Below the pieces are notes generated by a model. That model worked only from the letters and a program-made list of their open reading frames with translations. It was not told the DNA's origin and ran no database searches. A stretch of DNA of 64,000 bases from Pseudemcibacter aquimaris (GTDB lineage: Bacteria; Pseudomonadota; Alphaproteobacteria; Sphingomonadales; Emcibacteraceae): the NCBI RefSeq assembly GCF_028869115.1, contig NZ_CP079800.1:124001-188000 (forward strand). Reading direction: 5' to 3'. The first letter of the stretch is position 1. Each line of letters starts with the position of its first letter. Shown here piece by piece: positions 52,582 through 60,949 of this stretch. The translations under genes and the position numbers were made by a program.

Positions 52582-53562
52582 TTAGCCACCAGTTGATGAC
52601 AGGTTTGTCATAATACCAGTGTTGCCGTCCTGTAGAAAATGTGATGATGCCTTGTAATCAAGTTGCTTTGAAATTGCGGCTTTTAGGTCATCTTTCTGAT
52701 CATCGCTTTGTAACATATGGCGCAAAGGAATACCGACATTACCAAACAGACAAAGTCGTAGGTCGCCTGTTGAGGTAATCCTTAGACGGTTACATCCAGT
52801 GCAGAAATCTTTTGAATAAGGTGCGATTAAACCAATAGATCCTTTATAATCAGGATGGGTGAAATTGACGGCTGGGCCCGCACCAATTTGTCTTATGTTT
52901 TCAACCCAACCACGATCAATAAGTTGGTCTTTAACATAATCGGCACTTTGATGATATTTATTGAAATAAGTCAGGTTGTCACCTGTTTGCATAAGTTCAA
53001 TATATCTGACGCTCACCGGCGTATCTTTCACATATTCAAGATAAGCATCTAGTTCATCATCATTGACGCCTTTTAAAAGAACGACATTGATCTTCACATC
53101 TTCGAAGCCGACCTCTAATGCTTTTTCGATGCCTTCGCGGACCTCTTGCATGCGGTCATGGCCAGTGATGTCATGAAATTTTTTCGCATTCATGCTGTCG
53201 ATGCTGATGTTAATAGCATTTAAGCCAGCATCGCGCCATTCCGCCGCTTTTTCACGTAATTTATAACCGTTTGTGGTAAATGCCAATTTGGTGATTTCTG
53301 ACTTTTCACCGATCATTTTGGCAATTTCGGTAAAATCCTTTCGGATTGTCGGCTCACCACCTGTGATTCTTATCTTCCAGACACCTAACTCAACGAAAGC
53401 ATTCACAAGGCGCATAATCTCATCCTGGCGCAGGAATGATTTTTCATGATCTTTTTGATAGCCGTTGGGTAAGCAGTAACTGCAACTGAAATTGCAAACT
53501 TCGGTTATAGACAGCCGAAGATACGGAAAGGTTCTGTTATAATTGTCAACAAGCATGTTCAT
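52582..53562 (-). CDS. moaA: GTP 3',8-cyclase MoaA
   Basis: This radical-SAM enzyme makes the first step of molybdenum cofactor synthesis from GTP with MoaC. The 326-aa product has the SAM-cluster motif EVCNFSCSYC (Cys23, 27, 30), WKIRITGGEPTIRKDF, and the C-terminal cluster CTGCNRLRITSTGDLRLCLFG, but lacks the standard terminal GG of MoaA (it ends SSTGG, so a GG is in fact present). Start: ATG 53562 with GGA six bases upstream. The longer frame to 53631 would run through the riboswitch and is rejected. It heads a two-gene unit with the DUF7009-like gene. MsrP at 1.8 kb is a Moco user. Confidence 0.94.
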   Translation of the reverse strand: MNMLVDNYNRTFPYLRLSITEVCNFSCSYCLPNGYQKDHEKSFLRQDEIMRLVNAFVELGVWKIRITGGEPTIRKDFTEIAKMIGEKSEITKLAFTTNGYKLREKAAEWRDAGLNAINISIDSMNAKKFHDITGHDRMQEVREGIEKALEVGFEDVKINVVLLKGVNDDELDAYLEYVKDTPVSVRYIELMQTGDNLTYFNKYHQSADYVKDQLIDRGWVENIRQIGAGPAVNFTHPDYKGSIGLIAPYSKDFCTGCNRLRITSTGDLRLCLFGNVGIPLRHMLQSDDQKDDLKAAISKQLDYKASSHFLQDGNTGIMTNLSSTGG

Positions 53563-53670
53563 CTCTTTTCCAAGCACGGGAGGCCGGGACGTTTCCATCC
53601 AAACCCGGTGGGCGAACCCACGGCCTGACAACCATATCGTTATTGAGTTAGGCGTTCAGGCTTCAGAGTA
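53563..53670 (-). ncRNA. Moco (molybdenum cofactor) riboswitch
   Basis: Reading the minus strand into moaA, the leader begins ACTCTGAAGCCT and ends CGGCCTCCCGTGCTTGGAAA just before the start codon. This closely matches the E. coli moaA leader (ACTCTAGCCTCT at its start, GCCTCCCGTATCTGGAAA at its end). Between are a hairpin GTGGG-TTCG-CCCAC (53602-53615) and a stem CGGG...CCCG around a GTTTGGATGGAAAC loop. The ribosome site GGAAAAGAG lies in the 3' end of the motif, so control of translation by Moco binding is expected. Confidence 0.8.
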
Positions 53671-53807
53671 AATAACTTATGACAGATTATTAAAATTTGC
53701 CGATAAGTCCAGTCACAAATATAAAAATCTTTGTGAATTTACAAATTAAGGATAATTGAAAATAAAGAGGTAAAATTGATTTAAGACAAGTTTTGACGCA
53801 AAAACCG

Positions 53808-54416
53808 TTAAAATGGTCTTCTTGAATTAAGGGCGGTCGTCAGTGTTCCGTCATCCAGATAATCAAGTTCCCCACCAATTGGAACACCATGTGCAAGGCG
53901 TGTGACCTCTATATCAAATGATTTTAATTGTTCTGTGATGTAATGCGCAGTTGTTTGGCCGTCCACAGTCGCGTTGGTGGCGATAATCACTTCTTTTAAA
54001 TCAGGGTCGGCTGCGCGTTCGATCAATGTATTAATGTTTAGATCATCCGGACCAACGCCATCAAGTGCGGAAAGTGTGCCGCCAATCACATGATAAAGAC
54101 CACGGTAAGAACCCGCCCGGTCAAGCGCCCAAAGATCTGATACATCCTCAATTACACAGATCGTTGATCTGTCACGTTTCGTGCTTTCACAAATATGGCA
54201 GGGGTTCTCAACATCCAGATTGCCACAAGTAGAGCAAGGGTGGACATTTTCCGCCACATCCGCAAGTGCACTGGATAGCGGCTTCATTAAGCTGTCCTTT
54301 TTCTTGATCAATTGAAGTGCCGCGCGTCTTGCTGAACGCGGCCCAAGCCCCGGAACCTTACCGAGGAGGCTTATTAAATGATCAAGTTCATTATTGTTAG
54401 AGGACGACTTATACAT
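53808..54416 (-). CDS. recR: Recombination mediator RecR
   Basis: RecR acts with RecF/RecO to load RecA on gapped DNA. 202 aa: helix-hairpin-helix [20 protein letters not shown] (18-37), a zinc finger [16 protein letters not shown] (57-72), and a Toprim domain with [17 protein letters not shown] and an [15 protein letters not shown] metal-site segment. It begins four bases after the ybaB stop in the conserved dnaX-ybaB-recR order. Confidence 0.96.
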   Translation of the reverse strand: MYKSSSNNNELDHLISLLGKVPGLGPRSARRAALQLIKKKDSLMKPLSSALADVAENVHPCSTCGNLDVENPCHICESTKRDRSTICVIEDVSDLWALDRAGSYRGLYHVIGGTLSALDGVGPDDLNINTLIERAADPDLKEVIIATNATVDGQTTAHYITEQLKSFDIEVTRLAHGVPIGGELDYLDDGTLTTALNSRRPF

Positions 54417-54419
54417 GAT

Positions 54420-54743
54420 TTAAAATGGCAGGTTCATGCCTTCTGGCAACTGAAGACCGCCCGTCAGTTTGGCCATTTCAGTTTTGTTAAATTCATCAAC
54501 CTTGCGTTTTGCGTCATTGAATGCGGCAACGATCAGATCTTGTACGATTTCAGCATCGTCGCTATTAAAAATGCTTGGGTCAATTTCCAAGCTGCGCATT
54601 TCAAATTTTCCGTTTAATCTGACACTAACCATTCCCCCACCGGCCGTGCCCATATGTTCTGATTTTTCAAGCTCAGCCTGCATTTCCTGCATTTTGGATT
54701 GCATTTCCTGGGCCTGTTTCATCATTTTACCAAGGTTTTTCAT
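54420..54743 (-). CDS. ybaB: YbaB/EbfC family nucleoid-associated protein
   Basis: 107-aa DNA-binding dimer: MMKQAQEMQSKMQEMQAEL coiled coil (7-25), the central VSVRLNGKFEMRSLEIDPSIF and C-terminal DLIVAAFNDAKRKVDEFNKTEM helix are diagnostic. It is placed 58 bases after dnaX and directly before recR, the order conserved across bacteria. Confidence 0.96.
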   Translation of the reverse strand: MKNLGKMMKQAQEMQSKMQEMQAELEKSEHMGTAGGGMVSVRLNGKFEMRSLEIDPSIFNSDDAEIVQDLIVAAFNDAKRKVDEFNKTEMAKLTGGLQLPEGMNLPF

Positions 54744-54801
54744 TTCTACTCTCTTTTAAAAATAAGACACCATTATTTAAATAAGGGGTGTAAAGGGTAA
54801 A

Positions 54802-56613
54802 TTATTCTTCATCAAGCCCGAATTCATCGGGGCTGACGGAAAACTCCGTATCAAAAACTTGCGTTTCAAACGTAAACTCATCTTTGATTTTCTGAATATC
54901 AGAAATAGAGGCGCCTTCAAATGTTTCAATGATGGATTTTACCAGTTCATTATTTGAAACCATATCTTTCAAGGCTTCCTGTTCGGCGATCTCTTTTTGA
55001 TAAAGGGTATCTTCACCGATTTCGTTTGATAAGGAAACGGCCCATATTTGACCAGTCCATTCTTTGAGTAACGCAGACATGCGACCCGTAAGGTTTTTAG
55101 GGGCACGTTCATTGGCACGAATATCAATTCGGCCTTGATCAAAGCTTACTGGATGAACGTTATCATTTAAATGAAATGCAATATCAGGTTCGCCTTTTTG
55201 TTCAAAAAGGGCTGCGAGTTCTTCAAAACTGGATATTGATATTGCATATCCACCGTCCGTTTGCGGAATTGGATCACTCACGCGTACTGCTGTTTGGCCA
55301 CCTGATCCTTGAATAACATTAAAAGCATGTGGTGCACCGCCCATATCAGGCGAACCGTTGCTAATCGTCGTTTGCGCTTGTGCGGATGCGCCGCCGCCAC
55401 CTGTTGATGGGGCAGCTCCGGCACCACTTGCTGCGGCCGCGGGATTGTTTTTAATTTGTTTTACCAACTCTTCCGGTGTGGGCAGGTTCGCACTATAAGT
55501 CAGGCGCACAATGACCATTTCTGCGGCTGAAATCGGGTTCGGTGAAACGCGCACTTCTTCCGTACCCTTAAGAAGCATTTGCCATGTCCGTGTCAGCACA
55601 GGGATTGAAAGGCCACCAGCCATTTCAAGGCCCTGTTTACGTTCTGCTTCTGATGTCACAAGATCGTCACCGGCATCCGGTACGACCTTAAGACGTGTAA
55701 GCCAATGTGTTAATTCGAGCATATCCTGAATGATTACGGCTGGGTCGGCACCATGATGGAATTGATGACGCAGTTTGGCAAGCGCATCAGCGGTTTTGCC
55801 CGCAAGAATATCATTATAAAGATCAAAAACCTGCGCCCTGTCAGCAAGTCCAAGCATATCACGTACTTGTTCTTCGCTAACTTTTCCTGCGCCGTGGGCA
55901 AAGGCCTGGTCAAGAAGGGATAATCCATCACGCACGGAACCTTCTGCTGCGCGTGCAATCATTGCAAGAGCTGGCTCTTCAATTTCGCAGTTTTCCTTTT
56001 CCGCGATATTGGAATAATGGTTCATAAGTTCTTCGATGGATACTCGGCGCAGATCGAAACGTTGACAGCGGCTTAAAACTGTAACCGGTACTTTTCTAAT
56101 CTCGGTCGTTGCGAAAATAAACTTCACATGTTCCGGTGGTTCTTCAAGCGTTTTCAGAAGGGCGTTAAACGCATTACGGCTTAACATGTGCACTTCGTCG
56201 ATGATGTAAATTTTATAGCGTGCAGATACGGATGCATATTTAACACCGTCAATAATTTCACGGATATCATCAACACCAGTGCGGCTGGCGGCGTCCATTT
56301 CCATCACATCGACATGACGAGATTCACTGATGGATACGCAATTTTCACATTCACCACATGGTTCAATGGTTGCTTCGCCATTGCCGTCTTTACCAATACA
56401 GTTAAGTGCTTTGGCAATAATTCTGGCGGTGGTGGTTTTACCAATACCGCGTACACCGGTCAGAATAAACGCATGGGCAAGGCGGCCTGTTTCAATAGCA
56501 TTGGATAGGGTACGCACCATTGCGTCCTGTCCGATAAGTTCGGCAAAATCGACAGGGCGATATTTTCGCGCTAACACTCTGTAATGGGTATCGCCTTCGG
56601 TATTTTCTGCCAT
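54802..56613 (-). CDS. dnaX: DNA polymerase III subunits gamma and tau (DnaX)
   Basis: This is the clamp-loader ATPase. 603 aa: Walker A GVRGIGKTTTARIIAKAL (53-70), zinc motif with CGECENCVSI, DEVHMLSRNAFNALLKTLEEPP (Walker B region) and sensor TTEIRKVPVTVLSRCQRF. A Gly/Ala-rich linker (about 395-425) leads into the tau-specific C-terminal region with a helical tail. No obvious slippery run was found for a gamma frameshift product. It is transcribed in the same direction as, and just downstream of, the SRP RNA gene. Confidence 0.97.
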   Translation of the reverse strand: MAENTEGDTHYRVLARKYRPVDFAELIGQDAMVRTLSNAIETGRLAHAFILTGVRGIGKTTTARIIAKALNCIGKDGNGEATIEPCGECENCVSISESRHVDVMEMDAASRTGVDDIREIIDGVKYASVSARYKIYIIDEVHMLSRNAFNALLKTLEEPPEHVKFIFATTEIRKVPVTVLSRCQRFDLRRVSIEELMNHYSNIAEKENCEIEEPALAMIARAAEGSVRDGLSLLDQAFAHGAGKVSEEQVRDMLGLADRAQVFDLYNDILAGKTADALAKLRHQFHHGADPAVIIQDMLELTHWLTRLKVVPDAGDDLVTSEAERKQGLEMAGGLSIPVLTRTWQMLLKGTEEVRVSPNPISAAEMVIVRLTYSANLPTPEELVKQIKNNPAAAASGAGAAPSTGGGGASAQAQTTISNGSPDMGGAPHAFNVIQGSGGQTAVRVSDPIPQTDGGYAISISSFEELAALFEQKGEPDIAFHLNDNVHPVSFDQGRIDIRANERAPKNLTGRMSALLKEWTGQIWAVSLSNEIGEDTLYQKEIAEQEALKDMVSNNELVKSIIETFEGASISDIQKIKDEFTFETQVFDTEFSVSPDEFGLDEE

Positions 56614-56732
56614 TGAATTGAATGTCCCTTGCTTAAATGAATCAGTTCACGAATGACTATAAAATCACTGCGTCATGATTGCTATAGGGATATGAAATTA
56701 TTTTGAATTTTTTAGAAAAAAGAATGGTAAGT

Positions 56733-56819
56733 GAGAGATTGAACGACCCAGCGATCCCGTTGCGGCTGCTCCCTTCCGGGCCTGACCGGATTGGCGGGTA
56801 GACTGTCCGCCAATCTCTC
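56733..56819 (-). ncRNA. ffs: Signal recognition particle RNA (4.5S, small bacterial type)
   Basis: The minus strand carries GGTCAGGCCCGGAAGGGAGC followed by AGCC (56762-56787), the universal SRP domain IV core with the GGAA tetraloop and asymmetric loop bases. The ends pair perfectly: GAGAGATTG (56733-56741, plus strand) with CAATCTCTC (56811-56819). The length of about 87-95 nt and position upstream of dnaX agree with the conserved scr-dnaX-ybaB-recR order. The rest of the 318-base gap 56614-56931 shows nothing else. Confidence 0.93.
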
Positions 56820-56931
56820 GCGCTCTATATGGTCTTTTTTTAAAGTGATTTCAAGATAAATTTGTAATGATCAATAACATGGGTAGTAATTCATCAAGAA
56901 ATATGTCACAGGTAACAAAAAAGGAGCCGTC

Positions 56932-57822
56932 ATGTTTTTTGAAAATTCTTGTATTTTTGCAGAGTTTCCGCTGGATCCATGCGATCTATTGCGTGGAAAT
57001 GAACATGAAATTTCAAAATTAAAAGAAAGCCAGAATGCCAGATATATTGGGTATTTGAACGGTGATATTCTATTATATGAGAACTATGATGTTTATTTCC
57101 TTGATGAACCAAGCCCTGATTCTGAGGTTATATTTTTAGGTAAGGATGACGAATATTCTTATTTTGCAGCAAATATTGATGAAAATTACCAAATTCCAGA
57201 TGGTACAGAACTTATTGATATGCGTTCAATTGCAAATAAAGCATCAGAGAACGGATTTTCGGCGACACCATCATTATTGGCCCGAGGAAAGATGTTACTT
57301 GATTGGCATGCGCGGCACAAATTTTGTGCCAATTGTGGTTCAATAAGTGAATTACGTAAAGGTGGCTATCAACGATATTGTGAGAATTGCAATACGGAAC
57401 ATTTTCCGCGTATTGATCCTGTAGTGATTATGATGATCACCGATGGTGATAAATGTTTAATGGGGCGCAGCCCGCATTTTTTACCGGGAAGATATTCCGC
57501 GCTCGCCGGATTTATGGAACCTGGTGAAACCATTGAAGAAGCCTGCAGAAGAGAAGTTCTTGAAGAAGCAGGCATAAAGGTCGGTCATGTTGAATATATC
57601 AAAAGCCAACCGTGGCCATTTCCATCATCATTAATGATTGGTGTGATTGGTGAGGCGATCACCACAGAAATCGATATTGATAAAGATGAACTTGAAGACG
57701 CGAGATGGGTGAGCAAGGATGAAATCCGTGACGTACTTGCCACAGGCGGTGATGATCAATTTTCCGTGCCTGATAAGCTCGCGATCGCAAGGCATATTTT
57801 AGAGCAATGGGCTAATAGTTAA
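56932..57822 (+). CDS. nudC: NAD(H) pyrophosphatase / decapping hydrolase NudC
   Basis: This Nudix hydrolase cleaves NADH and removes NAD caps from RNA. 296 aa: an N-terminal beta domain, a zinc ribbon FCANCGS...RYCENC (about 130-150), and the Nudix box GFMEPGETIEEACRREVLEEAGI (about 187-209) with all conserved Glu. The SQPWPFPSSLM signature (about 222-232) marks the NADH-pyrophosphatase branch. ATG 56932 follows AAAAAAGGAGCC. Monocistronic, convergent with pheA. Confidence 0.95.
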   Translation: MFFENSCIFAEFPLDPCDLLRGNEHEISKLKESQNARYIGYLNGDILLYENYDVYFLDEPSPDSEVIFLGKDDEYSYFAANIDENYQIPDGTELIDMRSIANKASENGFSATPSLLARGKMLLDWHARHKFCANCGSISELRKGGYQRYCENCNTEHFPRIDPVVIMMITDGDKCLMGRSPHFLPGRYSALAGFMEPGETIEEACRREVLEEAGIKVGHVEYIKSQPWPFPSSLMIGVIGEAITTEIDIDKDELEDARWVSKDEIRDVLATGGDDQFSVPDKLAIARHILEQWANS

Positions 57823-57824
57823 GA

Positions 57825-58685
57825 TTAGCCGCGTTGATCAATGCGGTATTGTGACTGCGGGTAGCTTCCAAGAATTCTATATTCATCCGTATAGAATGAT
57901 AGTTCTTCAAAAGCGTGTTTTACCCCTTCATCATCAGGGTGGCCCTCGATGTCAGCATAAAACTGGGTCGCGCAAATTTCCCCGTCAAGCTGATAGCTTT
58001 CCAACTTGGTCATGTTAATGCCGTTTGTGGCAAAACCGCCCATCACTTTATAAAGGGCCGCAGGTGTGTTTCGAACCTGGAAAATAAATGATGTCATTGT
58101 CGGTTGATCTTGCGGAAGATTGGTAAGAGGTTCTCTTGAAAACACAACAAAACGGGTTGTGTTGTGTTCGGCGTCCTCGATATCTTTTTTAATGCTTTCT
58201 AGGCCGTAAATTTCCCCGGCAAGTGATGATGCGATGGCACCAACAGTTGGATCACCCAGTTCGGCCACATGTTTTGCCGCGGCGGCTGTATCGGCGTAAA
58301 CCTCTCTTTTAATGCCAAGCGCATCCATGGTTCTGCGGCATTGGCCAAGCGCTTGTTCATGACTTCTTACGGATTTAAGGTCTTCGACTTTGGTGCCTGG
58401 AATAACAAGCAGGTTATGATTAATTCTAAGGAAATGTTCCTTGATAATATGCAGATTGGAATGCGGGATTAAATAGTGGATATCGGCAACACGTCCCGCC
58501 ACACTATTTTCAATGGGAATGGCGGCGTATTTTGCTTTTCCGTCATCAACAGCGGCAAGAGCATCTTCAAAAATGCGGCAAGGCAGAACCTCCATATCCG
58601 GAAACATTTGTTTTGCTGCCAGATTGGAATATGCACCAAGATCACCCTGAAAAGATATCAAATTATCGCTGTTGTTATTTGTCAT
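57825..58685 (-). CDS. pheA: Prephenate dehydratase
   Basis: Forms phenylpyruvate from prephenate in phenylalanine synthesis. The 286-aa stand-alone PDT-ACT form has FQGDLGAYSNLAAKQMFP, AAIPIENSVAGRVAD, the catalytic TRFVVFSREP (Thr in TTRF), and an ACT domain FQVRNTPAALYKVMGGFATNGINMTKLES. The usual ESRP phenylalanine-binding motif reads ESYQ here, so feedback inhibition may be altered. Start: ATG 58685 with GGAG nine bases upstream; the ATG 36 bases earlier lacks a ribosome site. Confidence 0.94.
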   Translation of the reverse strand: MTNNNSDNLISFQGDLGAYSNLAAKQMFPDMEVLPCRIFEDALAAVDDGKAKYAAIPIENSVAGRVADIHYLIPHSNLHIIKEHFLRINHNLLVIPGTKVEDLKSVRSHEQALGQCRRTMDALGIKREVYADTAAAAKHVAELGDPTVGAIASSLAGEIYGLESIKKDIEDAEHNTTRFVVFSREPLTNLPQDQPTMTSFIFQVRNTPAALYKVMGGFATNGINMTKLESYQLDGEICATQFYADIEGHPDDEGVKHAFEELSFYTDEYRILGSYPQSQYRIDQRG

Positions 58686-58940
58686 TTTTAATGTCTCCAA
58701 AAATATCTCGGCAGTATTCATTTTTCTTATTATGCTGTCAATGAAAGACCTGAGATAAAAAATAATTATATTTTTTGTGTGTATATTAAGGATATTTAAT
58801 GATTTTATGATTAAATCACCCTTGTCTCGGATGAAAAAAATATGTACATAAGGGGCATCGTGAAGAGTGATGATTCTGATTAGGGATAATTTTTGAATAC
58901 TCTTTAAATATTTTACTGTTAATGATTACGGGGATTTACC

Positions 58941-59540
58941 GTGAATTCACATGATTTAAATAAATTCGCCATGGGCATCTTGATTGCGATGCTTGGCCTT
59001 ATTGGTTTCAACCTTATTGCTGAAGAGATTTTCCATCAGGATCCACTGACTGCAAATGCATATCCAATTGATACATCTGCGGTTGCATCTGCAACTGTGG
59101 CAACGGCTGCTGTTGAAGAAGGGCCATCTATCGCGGAACTAATGCAAACTGCTGATGCTGAAAAAGGCGCTGGCGTATTTAGAAAATGCGCAGCATGTCA
59201 TACAACAGAAAATGGCGGTGCTAACAAGATCGGTCCTAACTTATGGAACGTTGTTGGTAACGATGTTGGTTCAAACAGTTCATTTGGCTACTCTGACGCT
59301 GTTCTTGCCGTTGAGGGTGGTTGGACTTATGAACTTCTAAACAGATATCTTACTAAGCCAAAAGATGCGATCCCTGGTAATAAAATGGTTTTCGCTGGTC
59401 TTAAAAAAGGTTCTGACCGTGCTAACGTAATCATGTATCTACGTTCATTCTCTGATGCTCCTATTGAACTTCCAACAGTTGCTGCTGTTGAAGAGGCAGT
59501 AGAAGAAGCCGTAGAGGCAGCTGCACCAGAAGCAATGTAA
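58941..59540 (+). CDS. cycM: Membrane-anchored cytochrome c (CycM/c552 type)
   Basis: The respiratory electron carrier linking the bc1 complex and the terminal oxidase in alphaproteobacteria. 199 aa from GTG 58941: an uncleaved anchor FAMGILIAMLGLIGFNLI (residues 10-27), an Ala-rich linker, one haem site FRKCAACHTTENGG (about residues 79-92), the downstream KIGPNLWNVVGN and Met ligand region PGNKMVFAGLKKGSDRANVIMYL. It ends in an Ala/Glu tail. GGGGATT acts as the ribosome site. Confidence 0.92.
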   Translation: MNSHDLNKFAMGILIAMLGLIGFNLIAEEIFHQDPLTANAYPIDTSAVASATVATAAVEEGPSIAELMQTADAEKGAGVFRKCAACHTTENGGANKIGPNLWNVVGNDVGSNSSFGYSDAVLAVEGGWTYELLNRYLTKPKDAIPGNKMVFAGLKKGSDRANVIMYLRSFSDAPIELPTVAAVEEAVEEAVEAAAPEAM

Positions 59541-59561
59541 TTTAAATTACATAACAGAATT

Positions 59562-59593
59562 AAAAAGCCGCTGAATTTTCAGCGGCTTTTTTT
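59562..59593. terminator. Strong bidirectional intrinsic terminator
   Basis: AAAAAGCCGCTGA and TCAGCGGCTTTTT form a 13-bp stem (loop ATTT) followed by T residues on both strands, between convergent cycM and the NlpC/P60 gene. Confidence 0.92.
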
Positions 59594-59602
59594 GTGTTTT
59601 GA

Positions 59603-60520
59603 TTAAATGCAAAATGAAACGCGTTTAATGCAACTAAGCGGTGGTTTGTCTGTTTGGAAGCTGACTATGTCGATAACCTCTTTTAACGGATCAATGCTGA
59701 CGCGCATATGATGGGCATTGGCGTGTAGCAAATGCATATCATCAAGCATAATGCCAACGTGGCCCGGGAAAAAGGCCAGATCACCATATTCGGGGACCTC
59801 ATCTTCTTTTAAGGCATTGCCAAAACCTGCTTCCTGAAGGTCAGCATCACGGGGTACGGAAATACCGATGGATGCAAAGGCAATTTGAACAAGACCGCTG
59901 CAATCAATTCCCGCGTTTGTTCTGCCACCCCAAAGATAAGGGGTATATAAAAACTTTAACGCTTCCGATACGGCGTCCTTGCCGTAATCCTTGGCGATAT
60001 GGGTGGCATAAATCCAATTGCCATCAGCAAGCGGAACAAAACCATTTTGCTGTTTTTCATCAATGACGGCGACATCCGACATCATGTGAATTTTATCAAC
60101 CGGCATGGATTTCAGATTTGGTTCTGGATAAATATGTGTGCTTAAGGCACTGACATGGTGGGTCGCAGCATGCAAATCAGGTGTTAAGTTTCCAACCGGA
60201 CAATAGCCTACATAACCATCCTTAATTGATTGGCCCCATGCCCATCCGTCATTTATTTCAAAGACATTGAAATATTCACCGAACAAAAGCTGGCTGACCA
60301 TTGGTTTTGAATAGCCCGCCTCTGGATAAAGTGGTGCAACGCCAATTGCCACCTGATATTTATCAGGTTCTTTAAACAGGGTTGCTTTGACTTTGTCTTT
60401 GAGATTGATGTCGGCGATATCGTCACGATATGCGTATATACGCTTATCCAGATCCATATGTGTCATTTCCCGCCCTAAGGTATTGTTTAATTTTTTATTC
60501 TTCTTCTTGTGCTTCGTCAT
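59603..60520 (-). CDS. NlpC/P60 family peptidoglycan hydrolase with SH3 domains
   Basis: 305 aa (or 287 from the ATG at 60466, which has AGGG six bases upstream and avoids overlapping the marR-type gene; both starts are possible). Residues about 50-170 look like two bacterial SH3-type domains (VSQLLFGEYFNVFEINDGWAWGQSIKDGYVGY). The rest is a gamma-D-glutamyl-diamino acid endopeptidase, with Cys in GIDCSGLVQIAF, first His in FPGHVGIMLD and a further HANAHHMRV. No signal peptide is seen, so it may act on recycled cytoplasmic muropeptides, as in YkfC-like enzymes. Confidence 0.87.
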   Translation of the reverse strand: MTKHKKKNKKLNNTLGREMTHMDLDKRIYAYRDDIADINLKDKVKATLFKEPDKYQVAIGVAPLYPEAGYSKPMVSQLLFGEYFNVFEINDGWAWGQSIKDGYVGYCPVGNLTPDLHAATHHVSALSTHIYPEPNLKSMPVDKIHMMSDVAVIDEKQQNGFVPLADGNWIYATHIAKDYGKDAVSEALKFLYTPYLWGGRTNAGIDCSGLVQIAFASIGISVPRDADLQEAGFGNALKEDEVPEYGDLAFFPGHVGIMLDDMHLLHANAHHMRVSIDPLKEVIDIVSFQTDKPPLSCIKRVSFCI

Positions 60521-60863
60521 TTGATCTTTCGATCATCTCTGCGAAATCCGTAAGGAAAACTGCCCCTTTAACAGTACGTGTGATGAATACATTTCTTTTA
60601 TCTTTTTCATCACGGATCCTTTTTACCAGACCAAGGATACTCAATGTATCCACGCAGCGGGTAATCACCGGTTTTGAAACATCAATGGCAGCGGCAAGTC
60701 CGCGAACAGTATGCTGTTTTGGTTCAAGATAAACCGCCAATAAAACACTTAGCTGTCGGGCCGTGAGATCCGGCCCCTTCTTTAGAACAATGTTCGAAAG
60801 GGTTTGTTTCCAGAGTTTTAATCCGGCATGACCGCTAAGTTCAAATTCCATGATACTACCCAT
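60495..60863 (-). CDS. MarR family transcriptional regulator
   Basis: About 122 aa with a winged helix-turn-helix: LTARQLSVLLAVYLEPKQHTVRGLAAAIDVSKPVITRCVDTLSILGLVKRIRDEKDKRNV covers residues about 28-87, ending in the DEKDKR wing. Starts at 60863 (MGSIMEF) or 60851 (MEFELSG) are both possible; the longer frame to 60911 has no ribosome site. The 3' end overlaps the 5' end of the NlpC/P60 gene if that uses its first ATG, so the two are probably co-transcribed. Confidence 0.82.
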   Translation of the reverse strand: MGSIMEFELSGHAGLKLWKQTLSNIVLKKGPDLTARQLSVLLAVYLEPKQHTVRGLAAAIDVSKPVITRCVDTLSILGLVKRIRDEKDKRNVFITRTVKGAVFLTDFAEMIERSNDEAQEEE

Positions 60864-60949
60864 ATTACTATATTTTGCACTCTTACAACCTAGATAATGC
60901 CAAGGAATCAAAGATTTATCAATGAATTTCTAAAATCAGCGGCTTCAGA

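Noticed and set aside
53563-53631. N-terminal extension of MoaA
   Set aside because: It overlaps the riboswitch motif, including its conserved 3' end, and MoaA proteins begin near the ATG at 53562.
54802-56613. Programmed frameshift in dnaX
   Set aside because: No clear A-run slippery site followed by a stem and early stop was found by reading the middle of the gene.
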